Shown: in pieces, positions 1 through 10,960 of the stretch
Position numbering within the stretch: the stretch's first letter is position 1
Layout of the letters: every line of letters starts with the position of its first letter
Origin: Gnetum montanum
Taxonomy: Eukaryota; Streptophyta; Gnetopsida; Gnetales; Gnetaceae
Assembly (NCBI GenBank): GCA_015680685.1
Contig: MNCI01006585.1
Span: forward strand, 184,747-248,746
Direction of reading: 5' to 3'
DNA length: 64,000 nucleotides
The notes under the pieces: generated by a model
What the model saw: the letters and a program-made list of their open reading frames with translations, nothing else
Told to the model about the DNA's origin: nothing
Database searches by the model: none
Position numbers and translations under genes: made by a program

Positions 1-690
1 AAAACCTTGTGCTAGCAGCAAATAGTTATAGCTTCCCACTTTTACAATGATGTTATACAAAATAATGAGTGATAGAGTGGAAGTATTTGGAGATATCTTA
101 TTCCTATAACTTCTCCTTCTACCAAAAGATACAAACTCTCCAAACAATATATCACAAAATTCATCTTGGGTAATAGGAGTTATACCATTCGTAAATATCA
201 TTCATGGAATTGAAGACAATCCAAAATACATCAACACTAGAGATCCCAAGAAGTGAATTGACTACTTGAGGAGATATATTAATTACTAAATCCCCAACCA
301 TGGTAATAAATTCCCCAACAACAACATTTGTAATTACAATGTTATAATAAAACTCCCAAATAATAACTGTAGGCACATAAAAATCCATGGAAATGAAGGT
401 AACCTAATTCAACACTTAAATGAAACTCATTAATGCTTGTTGCCTATGTTGAGGAAAGGAAAGATAGCACTCTCAAATGATAGAAATGATTTGAGTTACT
501 TTAAACCAATGTTGGATGCTAACTAATCTAAATTGAGGGTTGTATATGCCTAGATTGCTGGCGGATGCTCCCCTTCACCTCTTCTTTGGTGTTACCCTTG
601 ATATTCCAACCTTCTTATGAGCCATGGGTTCTTAAATCGTTGTAGTAGATGAAGCCCTAGTCATCTCCCTGTGGTCATCTTGTTAAAACT
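1..690. other. Retrotransposon-derived flank, mostly unassigned
   Basis: AT-rich sequence without a continuous gene. On the minus strand it lies downstream of the TATA-like box near 712, so part of it may be the transcribed part of an old LTR or leader. The only coding trace I can defend is the minus-strand fragment at 161-388, described separately. No tRNA, rRNA or intact ORF was seen. Confidence 0.4.
161..388 (-). pseudogene. Possible extra-ORF (aORF) fragment of a retrotransposon
   Basis: A 75-residue open stretch. It contains the pattern GDLVINISPQVVNSLLGIS. The spacing of V, I/L, S and a final LGI/LxIP resembles the N-terminal region of the two other extra ORFs here: NIDRVSVSFLVKAISEVLNL at about 46.3 kb, and DVTIVLDLSKAFFADLFSIP on the minus strand near 57.1 kb. 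Extra ORFs of this kind are known in plant Ty3-gypsy elements. The resemblance is by eye and short, so it could be chance. Confidence 0.3.
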
Positions 691-945
691 AGAGGAGAAA
701 TGAGAGTTTGGATTTTATAGTGACATCTAATGAGGGTTTTAAACAAAAAAGTAGATGTCTCCTTTAAAAGATAGATATCTCATCCATGTTTAAAACTATA
801 GGTAGACATCTTCTTTATAAAGTAGATGTCTTGTCCATGTTGAGGGAAAAATAGGTAGACATCTCGTTTTAGGAGTAAATGTCTCTAGGTAGACGTCTCC
901 TTTTGAAAGTAGACATCTTCAAGAAGACGTCTCAGCAAGTTGGGG
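690..945 (-). promoter_or_regulatory. LTR U3-like segment with AGACGTCT dyad array and TATA box
   Basis: On the minus strand this stretch holds repeated AGACGTCT, AGATGTCT and AGACATCT words. Two exact 8-bp palindromes AGACGTCT lie at 891-898 and 925-932. They precede TATAAAAT at about 712. The same words fill the U3 part of the copia 5' LTR at 3640-3820, so this is probably part of the matching or a related 3' LTR. The sequence downstream of the TATA box does not match the 5' LTR, so the pairing is not certain. Confidence 0.5.
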
Positions 946-1299
946 TTTGGCAAGATGGGGCTCAGGGATGGCAGCCAAGGATCATAGTCTTAAAAGATAC
1001 TTATAATGAATTAAAAACTTACCTCTACTTACCCTCCTTATTGAAGAGAATGTAGGTGTCTAGTATGCTTTAGAATGAGATTCCTCTTTTGAGGTCTATC
1101 TTCTCACACAAACTTCTTCAATTTCCAAGGCTTGGCTTCCTCTCACAACTTTTTTTGAGAGAGTCTCCTCATTCTCATGTTCCTTCCTTTTGATTCTCCA
1201 TTCTTTCTTAACTCCCTTGTCCTTTTGAGTTATCCATGCTTTCCTATGGTCCTACACACTTTCCTTTCTTAGTGTATTTGGGTAAGACCAAGGAGTCCT

Positions 1300-2895
1300 A
1301 TGATATGACCAAGTATTCATTTGATAATATTTTAAATTACAATTCCAATGCTTATGTCCAAACCTATTACAATAATAACATCTAATCTTTCTATTGTGAT
1401 TAAAGTAATCAACCCTTGGAGTTATCTTTTTATTACCTGTAGTGCTAGTAATTAGCTTAATCTTTGGAGTGCTTTCTTACTTAAATGAGGTTTTTGTAGA
1501 TTCTTGTTCCTATTGATAACATCCTAGACCACTTTTGTCATTTGGACTTCTTCCTTATCTAGGAACCATCCAAAGAGATTCTTTTCCTTTAACCAACCTC
1601 TCATTTACAAGTTTAGCATCTACAAGTTCTTCCTTAACCTGCTCATTATATTTGGTTAGTTTCTTATTCTTAGCCCTTAGGTCTGAGATTTCTTTCGTAA
1701 GATCCAAAATCTTTATATTCAATAAAGAAATGTCTTGATCCTTGATTTTAAGTTTTTTATTCAACTTTATGCAAAGATTTTGAAAAGATAAAAGTTCATA
1801 CCTCTCTTTCTCATTTTGAAATTCATCATCTAAGAGGCTAACCTCATCATCTATGAGAGCCATGCAAATAAGATATGAATGTTTTGTGGCCTCATCCACC
1901 TCTTCTTCACTTTGCTCACCGTCATTCTAGTTTGTGTAGAAGTTAGTCTTTTTCACATCCATCTCACGTCTATTCCTCCATTGCAACGTGCCATTACTAG
2001 GACATTTGGAGGTCACATGGCCTCTTCCACCACATATCCAACATTCTATTGAAGAAGAATTAGAATTGGAAAAATTTATACCTCTTTCCTTTCCTCTAAA
2101 TTGATTAGATCCTTGTTGATTTGAGCTCTTATTCCTTTTTTTTTTCATAAGCCTTTGTAGCCTTCTAGATATAAGCATTATTTCTTCTTTGTTGCTTACA
2201 TCTTGCTTAGCGGGTTCTTTTTCCTTGGAGGAAAATTTTAGGGTAATGGACTTTTCTTTTCTTGCTCCTTCACTTATGATGTTCATTTCATAAGTAATAA
2301 GAGCATTTTGGAGCTCTTCAAATTTTAAAATTGAAAAATCTCTAATCTCCTTCATGGCTATGACCTTAGGTCTAAATTCCAGTTGTAGAGTCCTAATCAT
2401 TTTTATTATTACATCACTTTTAGGAAATTCCTTGCCTATGCCCATGATTATCATAACTAGATCATTTGCCCTAGAGAAATAATCTTTTATTTTCTCACCT
2501 TCTCTCATTCTAAGTTTATCATACTCACTTTGCAAGACTAAAAGTTTAGAATGCTTAACTATCGATGTTTCCTCATAGGTAGCTTCTAAAGTTTCCCAAA
2601 TTTCTTTGGCAATTTTACATCCAACTACTCTATTAAATTCAGATTTATTCAATGCACAATATAAACAATTTTTTACCTTAGATTCATGCATAAAATTATC
2701 TCTTTCTTCTTGCATCCACTTGCTCCAAGGCTTGATACCCTTTGTTATGTCATCGATGGGTGGTGTGTAGCCTTTGAGGATTGACTTCCATACTTCAAAC
2801 TTCATAGACTCAAAGAAGCCTTGCATCCTTGATTTCCAATAGGCAAAATCAAACCCATCAAACATTGGTGGTTGTATGTAAGAAGTACCCTCCAT
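1300..2895 (-). pseudogene. Ty1-copia gag polyprotein remnant (SIRE-like), two zinc knuckles and coiled coil
   Basis: Nucleocapsid/capsid precursor of a Ty1-copia retrotransposon. From 2895 down to 1930 it reads as 322 residues starting MEGTSYIQPPMFDGFDFAYW, typical of the plant copia gag family, and ends near a CX2CX4HX4C knuckle at 2002-2043 (CWICGGRGHVTSKC). One in-frame stop at 1927-1929 separates it from a Lys/Glu-rich coiled coil (1926-1555) in the same frame. Past another stop comes a second CX2CX4HX4C knuckle at 1339-1380 (CYYCNRFGHKHWNC). A gag with two knuckles around a coiled coil is the layout of SIRE/Maximus-type copia elements. The gag start is 40 bp from the PBS. No protease, integrase or RT follows, so pol is deleted. 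The stops make it nonfunctional. Confidence 0.8.
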
Positions 2896-2934
2896 AGTTC
2901 ACTCTTGAAGTTGATATTGAATGAAAGAGTATTA

Positions 2935-2947
2935 GGCTCTAATACCA
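2935..2947 (-). other. Primer binding site (tRNA-iMet type) of the copia element
   Basis: The minus strand reads TGGTATTAGAGCC. It differs by one transition from TGGTATCAGAGCC, the usual copia PBS complementary to initiator methionine tRNA. It lies between the LTR end and the gag start, which fixes the orientation and the LTR boundary. Confidence 0.85.
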
Positions 2948-2948
2948 C

Positions 2949-4082
2949 TAAAGGATCAAGAACTTAGAAGGGGGGATGAATAAGTTCCCCAATAAAAATT
3001 GATCAACCACAAAAACCACACCAAAATTTAATGTGGTTCACCAACTTGGGTAGTTCACACTCAAAGGGTAGATTCCTTGGACATCTTCAAACTTTTTTTC
3101 TCTAAAATGTGGTTTGAAGGATACCACACCTTGTATAAGCTCTAAGCTCTACTTTGGAGTGTTTTGTCCCTACGAAACCACTCAACCCCAAAAGGTCCCA
3201 NAGTGTTTTGTCCCTACGAAACCACTCAACCCCAAAAGGTCCCAACAAGCTTAGATTGTGGTTTCAAGGATCCCACAACCTTTACAAAATTTAGCTCCAC
3301 TCCACAGTGTGTTAACGCTGCACAAACACTTAATCCTACAAGATCTTGACAAGTTCAATTATGATGCCTTCTTACAAAAAGCACATTGACCCTAGCAAGG
3401 CAACAAGAGGGAAAAAACACAAGGAAAAAGTGTAACTTAAATTTATAGGTCCTTATTATTTAAACCATAGTTCTACAATGAAGTAAATGATATGACAAAT
3501 GAAGTAAAAAGGTACAACTGAATAGAATACATAATGATCACTTTGATGTTGACAATACTTGATCTTTTTCCAAGAATTTGATGTCTTCTTATAGCTTTGA
3601 AATTTCCAAAAACACCTCAAACTTCATGCAATGGCTAATTAATAGCTAGTGTAGATGTCTTCTTCAAAGTTGGGATGTCTATTTGAGATCTGCCTCAAAT
3701 CTAGATAGACATCTCTATTAGAAGTGGGACATCTCCTATTTTTGGAAGACATCTTCCTATGAAAGACTTCATTTTAACCAAGACGTCTTCTATTCCTTGG
3801 ATATGTCTTCTCAAAGCTCTGGTTCTTGAGGCTTTCTCTTGTTGATTTGGCTTCTTCCCAATCCTTGGAGCATATTTATTTGACTCGTAGCCTTCATCTT
3901 TATCCATGCTTATCCATGCTCTTATCTTACCCATGTAGTCTTTGTTTTGACATCTCTTTGTAGATTGCACTTCTTGAGTTTTCATGCCCTGCAAAAACAT
4001 CACATTCCACAACATTCTATGTTCTTCATTTTTCTTAAGGTTTTGACATCTAAAAGTTCAACATATATTTTAACCTCCAACA
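2949..4082 (-). repeat. 5' LTR of the minus-strand Ty1-copia element
   Basis: The LTR starts on the minus strand with TGTTGGAGG at 4082 and ends next to the PBS at about 2949, roughly 1.13 kb. Its 3' terminal CA is not preserved. U3 carries a dyad array at 3640-3820, including the exact 10-bp palindrome AAGACGTCTT (3780-3789) and GGAAGACATCTTCC near 3744-3757. A TATA-like GCTATAAG follows near 3590. It contains a single-N assembly joint at 3201. It abuts the 3' remains of the gypsy element at 4083 and probably inserted into it. Confidence 0.7.
3158..3244. other. Assembly joint: 43-bp contig end duplicated around a single N
   Basis: Bases 3158-3200 and 3202-3244 are identical and are separated only by N at 3201. 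Two unmerged overlapping contig ends would look like this. It is not treated as a biological repeat. Confidence 0.9.
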
Positions 4083-4258
4083 ATCAACAACTACATTAAG
4101 CACAAAATTCTTGATGGTAATAAAGAATAAAAATCGATGTAAAAATATTCAAATAAGGAAAACATAAAAGAAATTGCAAAATACTCAAGAAAATGGAAAA
4201 TGTATAAAAATGATGTAAACCAAAAAAGTTGAAAAACTAAGGAGCTTATTATAGAATA

Positions 4259-5530
4259 TTAGCATGGATGGCCATCTCTCCCATGATTGAGTTGAAAGGG
4301 AAAGATCTGAAAGATTGAGCATGCTTGGCCATTAGTAGAGGTGTTGTTACAACTAGTTATCCTTATCTCTAGGAAAGGTTTAACTTGTTGCGTTTTGACC
4401 AATAATCTTTTGTTTAGGCTAGTAGGATGGTAAATCATCATGGCCCCAAATGAAAGATTTTCATGGATAATGTAAGGATCCTCCCATAGAATTTTGTATG
4501 TTAAGGTACTTGAATGGGGCTACAATAGAGCACCTCATCTCCTTGTTGAAATTTAAATTTCCTTATTCTAGGTCATGCCATTGCTTGCTATGTGCCTTAT
4601 GCACTTCATTCAAGGATAGGACCACTAATCAATTTTATTCTAACATGTTGAGATTCATCAATCTTTTCCTTTGGGCTAAACTTAAATCTAGGTCAAGGTC
4701 ATAGGCCTTTGAAAGTGTACAAAGCTCAAGTTGGATGGGAAGAGTTGGGAGTTTCCCGTACACTAACTCATAGGGAGAATACCTAATAGGAAGCTTCCAT
4801 GTTGAACAATAAGCCCAAAGAGCATTTTTGAGCTTCGTACTCCAATCCTTCCCATACTTATTAACTATGTGTGTTAGTATTTTTGTTATTTCCCTATTTG
4901 TGACCTCTACCTAACTATTGGCTTGGTGGTGGTATGGAGTTGTGAGTTTATGTTCAAACCCCAAGAATTGCATGAGTTTTCAAAAAGTAGCACTTGTAAA
5001 GTATATCCCATTATCAGAAATTAGTGCCAATGGTACACCAAACTTGTTTGCAACATTTTGTTGTACAAACCATGCCACCATGAAGGATGAATAGTTAGTG
5101 ATGGCAATAGCTTTAGCCCACTTAGTGCAATAGTCAATAGCCACGATTATGTATGCATTTCCATTTCACATGGGATTGATGGGTCCCATGAAGTTGATTC
5201 CCCAAAGATTAAAAGGCTTTAGTGGCTAAATCCACTATTGGAACCCATCCATTTGCGCGGTCATCCCTCCTTCTTGTTGGCATCTATCACAAGAATAGAA
5301 GAAGTGATGGGCATCTTGGAAGATCATTAGCTAAAAATACCCTACCATGAAAATCTTAATGATCATCCTCCTCCCAGCATAGTGGCCCCCACAAGGCCCC
5401 TCATGAGCATCCTGAAGGACTCAAAGCTAATCTATGTTAGAAACACTACATTATACTAGGCCATCTACACAACTCTTGTAGAGGTTACCTTTGATTTTCA
5501 TGATATGCTTGGCCTGATGAAGAAACTAAT
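4259..5530 (-). pseudogene. Integrase and pol C-terminus of G1
   Basis: Retroviral-type integrase remnant, which would join element cDNA to host DNA. Reading through stops, I see a zinc-binding half with a CX2C (SCDRCQ, near 5.3 kb) and a catalytic core with DYCTKWAKA, then SDNG, then a Glu in EVTNREITKIL, so the D,D,E residues are retained. The pol tail ends near 4259 and is shared with element B at 38.8-39.0 kb. Many in-frame stops (TAG, TAA) make it inactive. Confidence 0.75.
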
Positions 5531-5605
5531 GTTTCTTCTTCTTATCCCATTCCTATGGCACCTCCTAAGTGACTAGGTAGGAGAGAATGTGTGATCATAC
5601 CATTT

Positions 5606-7060
5606 TTATTCTCTAGAAGTTTGAACATCAACAACACCAGCAAAGAGGAGTTCATCAAGGAATTGATTAGATAATGGATCCTCATCCTCTTTGCTTTCCC
5701 ATCTTAAATGAAACAAGTGTTCAGCAATCACATTCTTGGTCCCCTTTCTATGTATCATTGTCAAATCAAACTTTTGAAGAACCACCAGCCACCATATGAC
5801 ACATGGACTCACCATTGGTTTGTTCACTAGAAATGATATAGCACTATGGCTAGTGTGTACAAAAACTTGGTATTCAAGCACATAGTGCTAGAATTTCTCT
5901 AAGGCATACACCACTAGTATGAGCTCCTTTTCAATGATGGTGTCACTTAGTTATTCACGCATAATGCTCTAACTTGCATAGTGGATGTAATATAGACATT
6001 TTTTATTTTCCAACTATGTAAACATGGTTCCCAAAGCATAATTTGATGCATCGATCATGATGTGGAATGGCCTAGACTAGTCTGGTGCTCATAGAATTAG
6101 AGTTTCTACAAATTTCTGCTTTAACTATTGGAATGTGTTCTCACATTCCTTGATCTGGGTGAATAGTGCATCTTTCTTTGTGAGCTCCACCAATGATTTG
6201 GCAACCTTCGAGAAGTTTTCAATGAAGAACCTATAATAACCTATGTGGCCAAGAAATGACCTTACATCTTTCACTATTTTTGATTGCCTAGTTATTCCTT
6301 GGACAACTCATACTTTTTCCAAGTCCACATTGATCCCTCTATGTGAAATTCTATGTCCCAAGATAATGTCCTCTTGGACCATGAAATGGCTTTTATGCTA
6401 ATTGAGCCTCAAATTTGTCTCCACACACCTTAGAAGAACTTCCTCAAGGAAGTCCACAGCTTGCTCAAAGGTAGCCCCATAGGTAAAGAAGTCATCCATA
6501 AAGACTTCTACCCTATTACAAATTTGTTGTTGAAAGATGCTTAGGATCAACCATTGGAAAGTCGCAAGAGAATTGCATAGGCCAAAGGGCATCTTCCTAT
6601 ATGAAAAAGTCCCCTAGAGACTTAAGAATGTAGTCTTGGCCTAGTCCTCTGGTCCAATCTAGATTTGGTTGTAGCAACTATAACCATCTAAAAAATTGTA
6701 GTAACAATGCCCTACTATAGTGTCCAACACCTAGTCCATAAATGGCAAAGGAAAATGGTCCTTGTAGGTTGCCATATTCAACAATCAAAAGTCTATATAG
6801 ACTCTCCATTTTTCTTATTTCTTTGAAATAATAATGAGTGGACTAACCCACTTACCATCTACAATTGGATAAATGAACCTTGCTTTGGAAGTTGCTCAAT
6901 CTCCTCCTTAACAATCTACTTGAGCTTTGTGTTCAATCATTGCTACAATTGCCTTTTTGGCTTAATGGAGCAATCTGTGTAGATTTGGTGCTGGTATATC
7001 CAAGGATCTATCCCAAGATAATTTTGTTAGCCATTTGTTCACAACTTTCAATAATTTCTT
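5606..7060 (-). pseudogene. Reverse transcriptase-RNase H of G1
   Basis: RT-RNase H core of an Athila-like pol. The segment 6592-6398 reads MPFGLCNSLATFQ and then VFMDDFFTYG, so both catalytic aspartates of the FMDD motif are present. RNase H and connection sequence follows (KDVRSFLGH, ASNYALG) and ends in the 91-residue stretch 5881-5606 (TSHSAISFLVNKP, KGTKNVIAEHL). The frame is interrupted by many stops. Upstream RT motifs near 6.9 kb are weak. Confidence 0.8.
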
Positions 7061-7660
7061 TTTCTACTTAGAAGCAAGTGTGGCATTGATAGTCATCAAC
7101 TTGCCATTCTTAAGAAATGCATATTTCATGCATACTGATAGAACCTTTAACTCAAGGCACTCTTACTTAAAAGTATGAGGGATATCCAACTCTCCCCAAT
7201 CTATTTTTCTTTGTGCATTAGAGAGTTGGCAATGGAATTGCTCCAATTTATCTATGCTTTCAACATAGGAGCTAGTTAAGCTCGCAGTTGGTTCCATGCA
7301 TATTGTTGATTCAGCTTTATTATCTATTATCAACTATTGGGCACCTTCTTGTTTTGTGTTTTTTGCATACAATAACCTTTGAATTTTCATAGTTTCTACA
7401 CATTGATTACATGGTTTAAGTGATGTGTCTTTGATGACCCATAATCTCTACATGCAGTGCCACCTTGTGTCACTGGACGCAATGCATGGAACTCTCTTCT
7501 TATCTACTTTTTCAAATTTATTATCCTTGGAAATCTCCAAGGAAAAGTCTCAAGTCTCAATTCTCACATCAATAGTGCTCAACCATGCCATTTCCATGAT
7601 GATAGGGAAGTCCCTCTTACAATTCTCCACATGGATCACCAAGAAATCAACAAGATAGGA

Positions 7661-7942
7661 TCACCCATAAACATTGGTCATAATATCCTCCACTAATCCA
7701 AAAGGGATAGTGATGAACTGGTCTACTAGCTCTAGTTTGATGTTGCTCTTTTTCAAAGGGGGCAAGTTCCATGCCTTATACATTTCTTGAGAAATTAAGT
7801 TAACTCCAGAACTTGAATCAAAAAGAGCCTTGGACAGTTCATTTCTAGTAATCTGCAGGTAGATGAGGGGACTCCAAGGATCAAATCTCTTTCTGGAAAG
7901 ATGATCAACCTTAATCCAATCTATGAATACATGGGTCAACAT
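7661..7942 (-). pseudogene. Aspartic protease segment of G1
   Basis: A 93-residue open segment contains LFDSSSGVNLISQEMYKAW. The expected DS/TG catalytic triad of retropepsins is DSS here, so the glycine is changed. It is nearly collinear with the protease of element B (35469 onward), which supports a shared family. It lies between gag and RT, as expected. Confidence 0.75.
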
Positions 7943-8099
7943 GATAGTATGGAGTTAGGGAGAATTTTTATTTGAAGGCTACTAGAGATGAATTTCAAAG
8001 GTATGAGTAGCAAGGTTAGAAGCCACATGTGTTTGAGAGGGCTTCATGGGGTTGCTAGTTCTAAAGAATGGTTTCTTACGAGGCTTGGATTTAGGACCA

Positions 8100-9930
8100 C
8101 TCAGCTAAGGAGTTGGCTGTAAATTCACTACCATCATGGCATTTCTTTGTTGTGGCTATGCAAGTATTTTTCCTTGCATAGATGGAGTAGGTGATAAGGA
8201 TATTATTGGTTTTCATGTAGGAGTGGATGAATGTTGAGGAGTGTAGAAGAAAAATGGAGACTCCCCCTTGGAGAAGCTGCTCTATAGTACTTCTGAGGGT
8301 AGTAATGGTATAGGAAGAAAATATGACTAGAGGAGTCATGTGGGGATACCAGCTGTTAAACATAGTAGCCATAGGGATCTAGTTTCTAATAACAATACTG
8401 ATGCCTTGGTGGTCGCATCTACCATAACTTTGGATGTTGCCACTAATGGTACTACTCTTAAAGTTGAGGCAATGCTCCACTTGGATGGTAGACTTATTGG
8501 TGGAATTGCTGCTGATAGTTGCCTTGTGGATAAGGCACCCTTCTAGGTGCTTACCATTCTACCAATCTAGAATTCAAAGCATACATCCCAAATTCTTGTA
8601 GATGTGACAATACTAGACAACATCACTTAGGATGTTTGTATTGGAAAATTTCATAATCATCATCATCAATTTCAGAATCTATAATCTTCTCTACTACTAT
8701 AGACTTATGCTTATTTTTCTAATATCCCTATTCAATATTCTTTTTGTTTCTTCTTTCATGACCACTTCCTCCATAGTCTCTACATTCTTCTACAATCTTT
8801 AGAGTGGTTTGGAACTTCTCATCTAAGGAGTCTCACATCTTTTCTACCTTAGCTGATATTTTGGTAATAGATTTCTATATCAGTTAGCTTTTTCTTTGCA
8901 CCACTTCATCAAGTGATGCCTCCTTCTCATTATCACAAAAATGGACCTCCCTCTTGCAAATGAAGGGGTCTCTATTCTATTCCTTTGCACTTTTTCACTT
9001 CTTTAGTTGACTTTCCTTTTTGACCGCCTAATTAATGAGCCTTTAAGTCTAATGGGCTCTTAGCTTAGAAAGTCTTCCTTGGGCATAGACCTTAAGAGTT
9101 TTCCTCATTTTAGTTTTGAGCGCATCTATGATATGGTGTAGCTAATCTCATTAGGAGTATCCATGACATGGGCATCAATGTAAAAGAGAATAGTACCTGC
9201 CCAAGGCTACATCCAAGGAAACATGATTACCTTATTTCTAGTCATGGATTTGCCTCCACAAATTACACACTCTAGAGTACATTTGATACTTTTCGTTGAA
9301 CAGCTCCAGCATTAACAGATAAATTTTAGTTCTAAGGACCAATACCAACTTTCATCTTCCTTAATGAGTGTCCTAGGGAACAATTTCAAACTTTTTCATT
9401 CATTCTGAATGTTTTGTAAGGCACAAGCATCATGGAAGGCTTGCAAATGGTTTTATGGATCTAAGTTATATCCTCCCTCAAATTTGGGGATATTATTCAT
9501 ATCTAGCCTTTTGATGCAACCATCTTTCAAGTGTTTGGTTGGAATTTTGATACCTCTAGAATATTCAACATAGTCATAATGATCTCGGTGGCCCTTATCA
9601 TGGCCATGATGCCTATGATGAGTCTTACTATGCCTTCTCTCTTTGTGATGATCCTCCTCTTATTGTTGATCTTGCCCCTATTATCTACCATCCTAGTAGG
9701 ATTTGTGATCATCCCTATCCCACCGTTCATATCCATCCTAATCTCTATTGTTCTTTCTTTTGTCATGTCCTCTACTTCTCCTATCGAAGTTAGAAGAGGA
9801 AGATGAGAAGGATGATGATAAGGGTGAGGAAGAAGGAGAATCAACACCAATATTATCATGAAAGTATTAGTTTTGATTTTGAGAGCTTCCCCCTCTTGAT
9901 AAAACACCAAATCAATCAATTAAAGTTTTC
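8100..9930 (-). pseudogene. gag remnant of G1 with Arg/Asp/His-rich tract
   Basis: The minus strand has a Ser-rich stretch and then an Arg/Asp/Lys/His-rich tract (about 9.83-9.58 kb), followed by RLDMNNIPKFEGGYN, the start of the capsid-like gag domain, as in elements A, B and C'. A damaged zinc finger (QYKHPK followed by CC) lies near 8.63 kb. The frame is broken throughout. Plus-strand ORFs over the same stretch are shadows of the Arg-rich coding. Confidence 0.65.
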
Positions 9931-9940
9931 TTAATATTAT

Positions 9941-10715
9941 ATTTTTTTGTAATTGAACAAAGCTTAAAGCATAATAAATGAGATTTCTTCTCTTCTTAGA
10001 AAATGAGAAATTCACTTTGGTGAATAACACTAGCATTAATTTTTTAACAATCTAATATCCATAATAATATGCTCCAAACTTGTTTTTTTTTCAAAGATTT
10101 CTAATTTCATGTTCAATTTTACTGATTTTGAAGTTTGATTTTTAGCTTGATTCATTAGAGAGGTCTCAATTTTACAATGTGAATCAAAAATTCAAATTAT
10201 GCATGTTAGAAGAGGCTAATTAATTGAAGGAGAAGGAAAACAATAAAAGGATAAATTACCAATGAAGGGTAGCTTAAATGGTTAACTCACTATTCACAAT
10301 TAACCTAGAAGTAAGACTCTTGATTTGAAACATCCAAATCATGGGTTCGATAAGCAATGCTGAGTTATAAAATTCTAATGGAACCATATATCTTAAGTTG
10401 TACGTAAATTATAATTATTTCAAGGTTTAAACATCCCCATCCACCAAAACTTTGCAGGAAAAAGATTGTCATTCAAATCATATTGAAAACATCTTTTTAT
10501 TATATGTAAATTATAGGTTTTAGAATCCTACACTAAATAGATAAAATAAATGTTAATTTCCCCTTAATAAAGGTGAACTGCAAAACAAGATCATGAAGTT
10601 GCATTTAGTCGGGATAATGTTAGAAGGATGATTAATAAGAAAAATTATGTTATACATTGCATAGTTTAGATGAACAAGTTCTAAATTTCTTTTTGTAAAA
10701 AGCCTGCTTATTAAA
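9941..10715. other. AT-rich spacer upstream of the host gene
   Basis: About 0.8 kb with no ORF, LTR end or PBS that I recognise. It separates the truncated gypsy element from the host promoter. Confidence 0.5.
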
Positions 10716-10720
10716 AGACC

Positions 10721-10726
10721 CACGTG
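10721..10726 (+). promoter_or_regulatory. G-box (CACGTG)
   Basis: CACGTG in the context CCCACGTGAG lies 80 bp upstream of the TATA box. It is the classic plant bZIP/bHLH binding hexamer. Position and context fit a promoter element, but binding is not shown. Confidence 0.45.
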
Positions 10727-10805
10727 AGTTCAAGCTTGGTAAAAGGAGATAGACTCATCCGATTAGCTTAGTACGGGCACCAACGTTATACAATTTCTAC
10801 CTTAA

Positions 10806-10814
10806 TATATATAA
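10806..10814 (+). promoter_or_regulatory. TATA box of the MOS11-like gene
   Basis: TATATATAA, followed about 20-35 bp downstream by a pyrimidine-rich stretch (TTCCTTCCCTCTCTTC) where transcription probably starts. The leader would then be about 120 nt before the ATG at 10961. Confidence 0.6.
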
Positions 10815-10889
10815 CCGTTTAAATATCATGTTCCTTCCCTCTCTTCTTTTTTTGCGTTGAATCATTTCTCAAGTTTCTTTACCGCGGTG

Positions 10890-10910
10890 ATGGCGTTGGT
10901 GTCCTGCTAG
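10890..10910 (+). promoter_or_regulatory. Short upstream ORF (6 codons) in the leader
   Basis: ATG at 10890 opens MALVSC and stops at TAG 10908-10910, 50 bp before the main start. It lies inside the inferred 5' UTR, so it could lower translation of the main frame. Another ATG at 10828 probably precedes the transcription start. Confidence 0.35.
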
Positions 10911-10960
10911 GGTTTTACACCGCGATTTGTTGCGCAAAACTGAACAGAGAAAGCAACGAC

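Larger units (their letters stand above)
4083..9940 (-). mobile_element. Athila-like Ty3-gypsy element remnant (G1)
   Basis: On the minus strand the order is gag (from about 9.9 kb), protease (7.9-7.66), reverse transcriptase (about 7.1-6.2), RNase H (6.1-5.6) and integrase (5.4-4.3). It belongs to the same family as elements A, B and C' of this window: the protease segment is nearly the same as that at 35469, and the pol C-terminal tail (4259-4441) matches 38799-38981. No LTR or PBS is seen at the 9.9 kb end, so its 5' part is missing. The 3' end is cut by the copia LTR at 4082. No extra ORF is present. Confidence 0.8.

Noticed and set aside
9531-9806. Plus-strand hydrophobic ORF (91 aa)
   Set aside because: It is the reverse reading of the Arg/Asp/His-rich gag tract; such shadows are hydrophobic by codon symmetry.
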